Assembly (NCBI GenBank): GCA_021780585.1
Contig: JAJXYM010000288.1
Coordinates: 1-5,105 of the forward strand
From: Deltaproteobacteria bacterium
GTDB taxonomy: Bacteria; Desulfobacterota; Binatia; Binatales; Binataceae
DNA length: 5,105 bases
Reading direction: 5' to 3'
The first letter of the stretch is position 1. Each line of letters starts with the position of its first letter. Below, one piece after another: positions 1 to 5,105 of the stretch. A program made the position numbers and the translations under genes. Under the pieces are notes generated by a model. It was not told the origin of the DNA. It was given only the letters and a program-made list of their open reading frames with translations, and searched no databases.

Positions 1-1893
1 GATCGCGCCGGCTTTGCCGCCGCGCAGGCGGCGCTACGCTCCGGGATTGACCCGCGCGGGGGCGGCGCGGCGATGATCGCCGGTTTTGGCACGATCGCGG
101 CGACCGAGCGCGGTCTGCTCGTGGCGCGCGGCGCCGCCGTCCGCGGCGACGCGATTCGTTCGCTCCGGGTGATCGCGGTCGGCGGCCTGGCGGCGATTTT
201 CTGCGTCGGCTTTGCCGCGCTCTTTATCGATCGCTCGCTGCGCGCGCTCGCCCGGCATGGCGCGATGCTGGCGGCGAGCCGCCGGACGCTCGACCGGCTC
301 AAATCCGACCTGGAGGAACGCACCGCGCTGGCCGAAAACCGCGCCCGCGCGCTGGCGGCTTCCGAAGACGCCATACGCCGCCATAGCGCGCTGATGCGGG
401 CCGTGATCGATCGGATGAGCGACGCCCTGATCGTGCGCGGCCGCAACGGGGAGGTGCTGCTCGCGAACGCCGCGCTGATGCGCCTGGCGCCTCTGCCGCC
501 GGGCGAGTCGCGACCGCCCACCGGGGCGGCCCTGGTCGAATATTATGAGGTTTTCGACGGCGTCTCCGGCGCGCCGCTGGCGCCCGAGCGGTTGCCGCTG
601 GCGCGCGCGCTGGGCGGCGAGGAATTCGACGATTGCGAAGTCCTGATGCGCCGGCGGACCGACGGAATGGAAATCCGCACGCTCTGCGCCGGACGGCCGC
701 TGGTCGACGCCGGCGGCGAAGTTTTCGCCGGCCTGGTGGTGGCGCGCGATATCACCGCGCGCCGGCGCGCCGAATTCGAACAGGCGCGCCTGGCCGCGAT
801 CGTCCAGTCGAGCGACGACGCGGTGATCAGTCTGACCCCCGACGGCATCGTTCAGACCTGGAATCCGGGCGCCGAGCGGCTGTTCGGCTACGCCGCCGCC
901 GAGCGGCTCGGGCGCGCGCATGGCGACGCGGTTGAGCCGCCCGAGGAGCGCGGCGCGATCGCCGCCGTGCTGGCGCGGCTGGCCGCGGACCGGGAAACGC
1001 AGCGCTACGTCGCGCGGCGGCGCCGCAAGGACGGCCGCATGATCGAGATTGCGGCGGTCTTTTCGCCAATCCTCGACGGGCGCGGCCGGCTGACCGCCGC
1101 TTCGGCGATACTGCGCGATATCACCGCGGAAAGACGCATCGTCCGGGAACTCGCCGAGCGTACCCGCGAGCTCGAACGCTCCAACGCAGAGTTGCAGCAA
1201 TTCGCCTATTCGGCCTCGCACGATTTGCAGGAGCCGCTGCGGATGATCGCCAGCTACGTCCAGTTGATCCGCGATCGCTATCGCGGCCGGCTCGACGCGG
1301 ACGCCGACGACTTTATCGATTACGCGGTCGAGGGGGCGACCCGGATGAAGCGGCTGATCGACGACCTGCTGCGCTTCTCGCGCGCCGGCCGCGGCCGTCC
1401 GCCCGAACCTTCCGAATCCGCCGCCGCGCTCGACTGGGCGCTGGCGAACCTGGCGATGCGGATCCAGGAGAGCGGCGCGCGGATCACGCATGGGCCGATG
1501 CCGCCGGTGGTCGCGGATGCGTCGCAACTCGGGCAGGTCTTTCAGAATCTGATCGACAACGCGATCAAATTCCGCGGCGCCGAACCGCCCGAAATCGATA
1601 TCGCCGCCGTGCGGCGCGGCGAATTCTGGGAGTTTCGCGTGCGCGACAACGGCATCGGCATCGATCCGCGCCATGCGGCGCGGATTTTCCAGATGTTCCA
1701 GCGGCTTTACAGTCGCGCCGAATATCCCGGCACCGGAATCGGGCTGGCGATATGCCGCAAAATCGTCGAGCGCCATGGCGGCGAAATCGAGGTGGAATCG
1801 CGTCCTGGCCAGGGCGCTCTTTTCCGATTCACGATTCCAGCGGCCGACCCGGACGTCGGCGCCGGAGCGGCCGCGATGGCGGAGTTCCAATGA
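1..1893 (+). CDS. CHASE3-PAS-PAS membrane sensor histidine kinase, 5' partial
   Basis: Membrane-bound sensor kinase that would autophosphorylate on histidine and pass phosphate to a receiver, most likely the product of the next gene. The frame is open from base 1 (630 residues visible, numbered from base 1). Residues 1-50 resemble the end of a periplasmic CHASE3 domain (G..M...F..I...ERGLL..R), followed by a transmembrane helix at about 55-76, a charged helical linker at 86-126, PAS1 at about 129-253 (ends ARDITARRRAE) and PAS2 at about 261-376 (WNPGAERLFGY, ends LRDITAERR). The phytochrome-type HisKA motif SASHDLQEPLR places the phospho-acceptor at His407. The ATPase domain has N-box Asn516/Asn520, G1 motif DNGIGI from Asp549 and G2 motif GTGIGLA at 577-583. 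The ATG at 73 is internal to CHASE3, so the true start lies upstream of the window. The kinase core looks intact. The sensed signal cannot be predicted; the PAS domains lack an obvious cofactor signature. Confidence 0.93.
   Translation, partial: DRAGFAAAQAALRSGIDPRGGGAAMIAGFGTIAATERGLLVARGAAVRGDAIRSLRVIAVGGLAAIFCVGFAALFIDRSLRALARHGAMLAASRRTLDRLKSDLEERTALAENRARALAASEDAIRRHSALMRAVIDRMSDALIVRGRNGEVLLANAALMRLAPLPPGESRPPTGAALVEYYEVFDGVSGAPLAPERLPLARALGGEEFDDCEVLMRRRTDGMEIRTLCAGRPLVDAGGEVFAGLVVARDITARRRAEFEQARLAAIVQSSDDAVISLTPDGIVQTWNPGAERLFGYAAAERLGRAHGDAVEPPEERGAIAAVLARLAADRETQRYVARRRRKDGRMIEIAAVFSPILDGRGRLTAASAILRDITAERRIVRELAERTRELERSNAELQQFAYSASHDLQEPLRMIASYVQLIRDRYRGRLDADADDFIDYAVEGATRMKRLIDDLLRFSRAGRGRPPEPSESAAALDWALANLAMRIQESGARITHGPMPPVVADASQLGQVFQNLIDNAIKFRGAEPPEIDIAAVRRGEFWEFRVRDNGIGIDPRHAARIFQMFQRLYSRAEYPGTGIGLAICRKIVERHGGEIEVESRPGQGALFRFTIPAADPDVGAGAAAMAEFQ
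163..228 (+). other. Transmembrane helix of the sensor kinase
   Basis: Codons 55-76 of the first gene encode an unbroken hydrophobic stretch rich in Val, Ala, Ile, Phe and Gly. It is preceded by Arg-rich residues (RGDAIRSLR) and followed by the charged DRSLRALAR. In CHASE3 kinases this is the second membrane helix, leading from the periplasmic sensor to the cytoplasmic PAS and kinase domains. The first helix would be encoded upstream of the window. Confidence 0.8.
1878..1884 (+). promoter_or_regulatory. Ribosome binding site of the Rcp1-like regulator
   Basis: GGCGGAG ends 5 bases before the ATG at 1890. It lies inside the last codons of the upstream kinase gene, whose TGA overlaps this ATG. 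The site supports 1890 as the start, rather than the in-frame ATG at 1752, which would add 46 residues that lack receiver character and lie wholly within the conserved kinase domain. Confidence 0.7.
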
Positions 1894-2346
1894 TTACCGG
1901 AGACGTCAGCACAAGCACAATCGAGATTCTGTTGGTCGAGGATAATCCGGGCGACGTCAGGCTGACGCGCGAAGTCCTCCGGGAGGGCAGGTTCCGCAAC
2001 AATCTGCATGTCTGCGGCGACGGCGAACAGGCGCTCGAGTTCCTGCGCCTGCGCGGCCCCTACGCCCGCGCCGTGCGCCCCGACCTGGTCCTGCTCGATC
2101 TGAATCTGCCGCGCAAGGACGGCCGCGAAGTGCTGGCCGAGGTCAAGGCGGACCCGGACCTGCGATCGATTCCGATCGTCGTCCTGACCACCTCGGCGAG
2201 CGAACAGGACGTGCTCCACAGCTATCGCCTGCACGCCAACAGCTTTATCACCAAACCGGTCGACCTCGACCAGTTCGTCCGCGTGGTCAACGGCATCCAG
2301 AGCTTCTGGCTGGAGATCGCGCGCCTGCCCGGACCTCCGGCGAATA

Positions 2347-2354
<8 letters not shown>
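1890..2354 (+). CDS. Rcp1-like single-domain response regulator
   Basis: A 154-residue receiver with no output domain, of the kind that partners phytochrome-type kinases (cyanobacterial Rcp1 is the family prototype). The phosphorylation site is complete: acidic pair Glu17/Asp18 in LLVEDNPGD, phospho-acceptor Asp70 in LLDLNLPRKDG, Thr100 in VVLTTS and Lys122 in ITKPVDLDQF. Two other segments typical of this family are visible: LRGPYARAVRPD before the active Asp and IQSFWLEIARLP at the C terminus, the latter extending past the normal receiver fold. Its ATG overlaps the kinase TGA by four bases (ATGA), so translation is probably coupled and the kinase is the most likely phosphodonor. With no effector domain, it must act by protein contact, as a phosphate shuttle to an HPt domain, or as a phosphate sink. 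Its start is similar to that of the first receiver of the next gene. Confidence in the family is high; the partner is inferred from gene order. Confidence 0.95.
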
Positions 2355-4767
<2,413 letters not shown>

Positions 4768-4924
4768 ACCGCGCCGCGCCCCTCCCGGAGTCGCCGTTCC
4801 AATTTACCGATTGGCCCGGCGCGGAGGCGATCGCGCCCGGCCCCTTGCGCGGCCGCCTGGAGGAGCCCCGCTCCTCCTTGTGAAGCGCGATAATCTATTT
4901 TGTCAGGCTTGCGGGAGGTCGCCG
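4768..4924. other. Intergenic region between convergent genes
   Basis: This 157-base stretch lies between the hybrid kinase stop and the stop of the minus-strand PIN remnant. Its first part is GC-rich without a plausible gene. It holds one perfect hairpin (4859-4877) and then a short AT-richer patch at 4890-4901. Open frames crossing it on either strand have arginine- and proline-rich compositions typical of GC-rich out-of-frame translation, and I could not tie any of them to a family. No promoter pair with sensible spacing was seen. Confidence 0.6.
4859..4877 (+). terminator. Perfect hairpin, probable operon terminator
   Basis: The arms GGAGGAGC and GCTCCTCC pair perfectly over 8 bp around a 3-base CCC loop, 91 bases after the hybrid kinase stop. 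The T tract is poor (TTGTG directly after the stem; a better CTATTTT run begins only about 18 bases later), so a classic intrinsic terminator is not certain. The position between convergent genes fits a terminator, possibly acting in both directions. It could also be a 3'-end stabilising structure. Confidence 0.5.
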
Positions 4925-5105
4925 TCACGCCGCCGGATCCAGCACCTTAAGGCCGGCGAAACACTGGCGGTAATGCCGCGGTCGCGCGTCAGCAGCCGCT
5001 CGGCGACGCTGAGCGCGTGAGACCCGATAACGTTCGTAAGCAACCCGCTTGCCCGCTGGATAGCGTCGCGCCTGGATTCTATACGTGCATATAGGCTATG
5101 ACCGG
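4925..5105 (-). pseudogene. VapC-like PIN-domain toxin, frameshifted 3' remnant
   Basis: The minus strand encodes the C-terminal part of a PIN-domain protein, the ribonuclease fold of VapC toxins. From the window edge the frame reads through IGSHALSVAERLLTRDRG, ending near 4975. The conserved tail YRQCFAGLKVLDPAA then continues in another frame to a TGA at 4925-4927. Between the Gly and the Tyr there are two bases (4973-4974) where one codon is expected, so a single-base deletion explains the break. Without correction the frame runs on to a TGA at 4903-4905 through unrelated residues. The acidic residue I expect just before the IGAHA-like segment is also absent (LLTNVIGSHA), which suggests decay rather than only a read error. 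About 59 residues are visible against a usual VapC length of about 130-140; the rest, and any antitoxin gene, lie beyond base 5105. The family call rests on motif recognition of the LLTRDRG.YR..F.GLKVLDP tail. Confidence 0.62.

Noticed and set aside
1752..1889. Upstream in-frame ATG for the Rcp1-like regulator
   Set aside because: The extra 46 residues are out-of-frame translation of the kinase ATPase domain. The ATG at 1890 has a well-placed GGCGGAG and gives a normal receiver start.
34..1890. Minus-strand open frame of 618 codons antisense to the sensor kinase
   Set aside because: It is a GC-rich shadow: Arg-, Ala-, Gly-, Asp- and Gln-heavy with no recognisable domain, while the plus strand carries a full set of ordered kinase motifs.
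1..1893. Bacteriophytochrome identity for the first kinase
   Set aside because: The kinase core is phytochrome-type, but the N-terminal part is CHASE3-TM-PAS-PAS with no GAF or PHY chromophore domain visible, so no light-sensing role is claimed.
4878..4902. Possible promoter in the AT-richer patch (TTGTGA followed by TAATCT)
   Set aside because: The two hexamer-like elements are only about 7 bases apart, far from the usual 16-18, and no gene starts downstream on the plus strand.
4811..5020. Plus-strand 69-codon open frame downstream of the operon
   Set aside because: It runs through the hairpin and antisense to the PIN remnant, has Arg/Pro/Ser-rich composition and shows no recognisable domain.

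Overview
This window is 5,105 bases of very GC-rich bacterial DNA, roughly two-thirds G+C by eye, with strongly G/C-ended codons. About 93% of it is one densely packed signalling cassette on the plus strand. Lineage cannot be fixed from the sequence. The combination of a phytochrome-type histidine kinase, an Rcp1-like single-domain response regulator and a large hybrid kinase is common in environmental, high-GC Gram-negative groups such as Deltaproteobacteria, Acidobacteria and related uncultured phyla. No phylogenetic marker is present.

Layout: (1) 1-1893, a membrane sensor histidine kinase whose 5' end lies outside the window (end of CHASE3, one transmembrane helix, two PAS domains, kinase core). 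(2) 1890-2354, a 154-residue Rcp1-like receiver with no output domain, overlapping gene 1 by ATGA. (3) 2347-4767, an 806-residue soluble hybrid kinase ordered REC-HisKA-HATPase-pseudoREC-REC-HPt, overlapping gene 2 by 8 bases. (4) 4768-4924, a short intergenic stretch holding a perfect 8-bp hairpin that is the best terminator candidate. (5) 4925-5105 on the minus strand, the frameshifted 3' end of a VapC-like PIN-domain toxin gene, convergent with the cassette and running off the window.

How the genes may work together: the membrane kinase would phosphorylate the adjacent Rcp1-like receiver and possibly the N-terminal receiver of the hybrid kinase. The hybrid kinase has every element of an internal His-Asp-His relay, and its HPt domain could pass phosphate to another receiver, perhaps the small one next door. 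None of the three visible proteins has a DNA-binding, cyclase or methyltransferase output domain, so the final target is either protein-protein contact or a gene outside the window. These links are inferred from gene order and domain content.

I found no RNA genes, CRISPR arrays, insertion sequences or origins. I see no convincing new system. The points most worth a second look are the degenerate middle receiver of the hybrid kinase, the output-less coupled cassette and the decayed PIN toxin.
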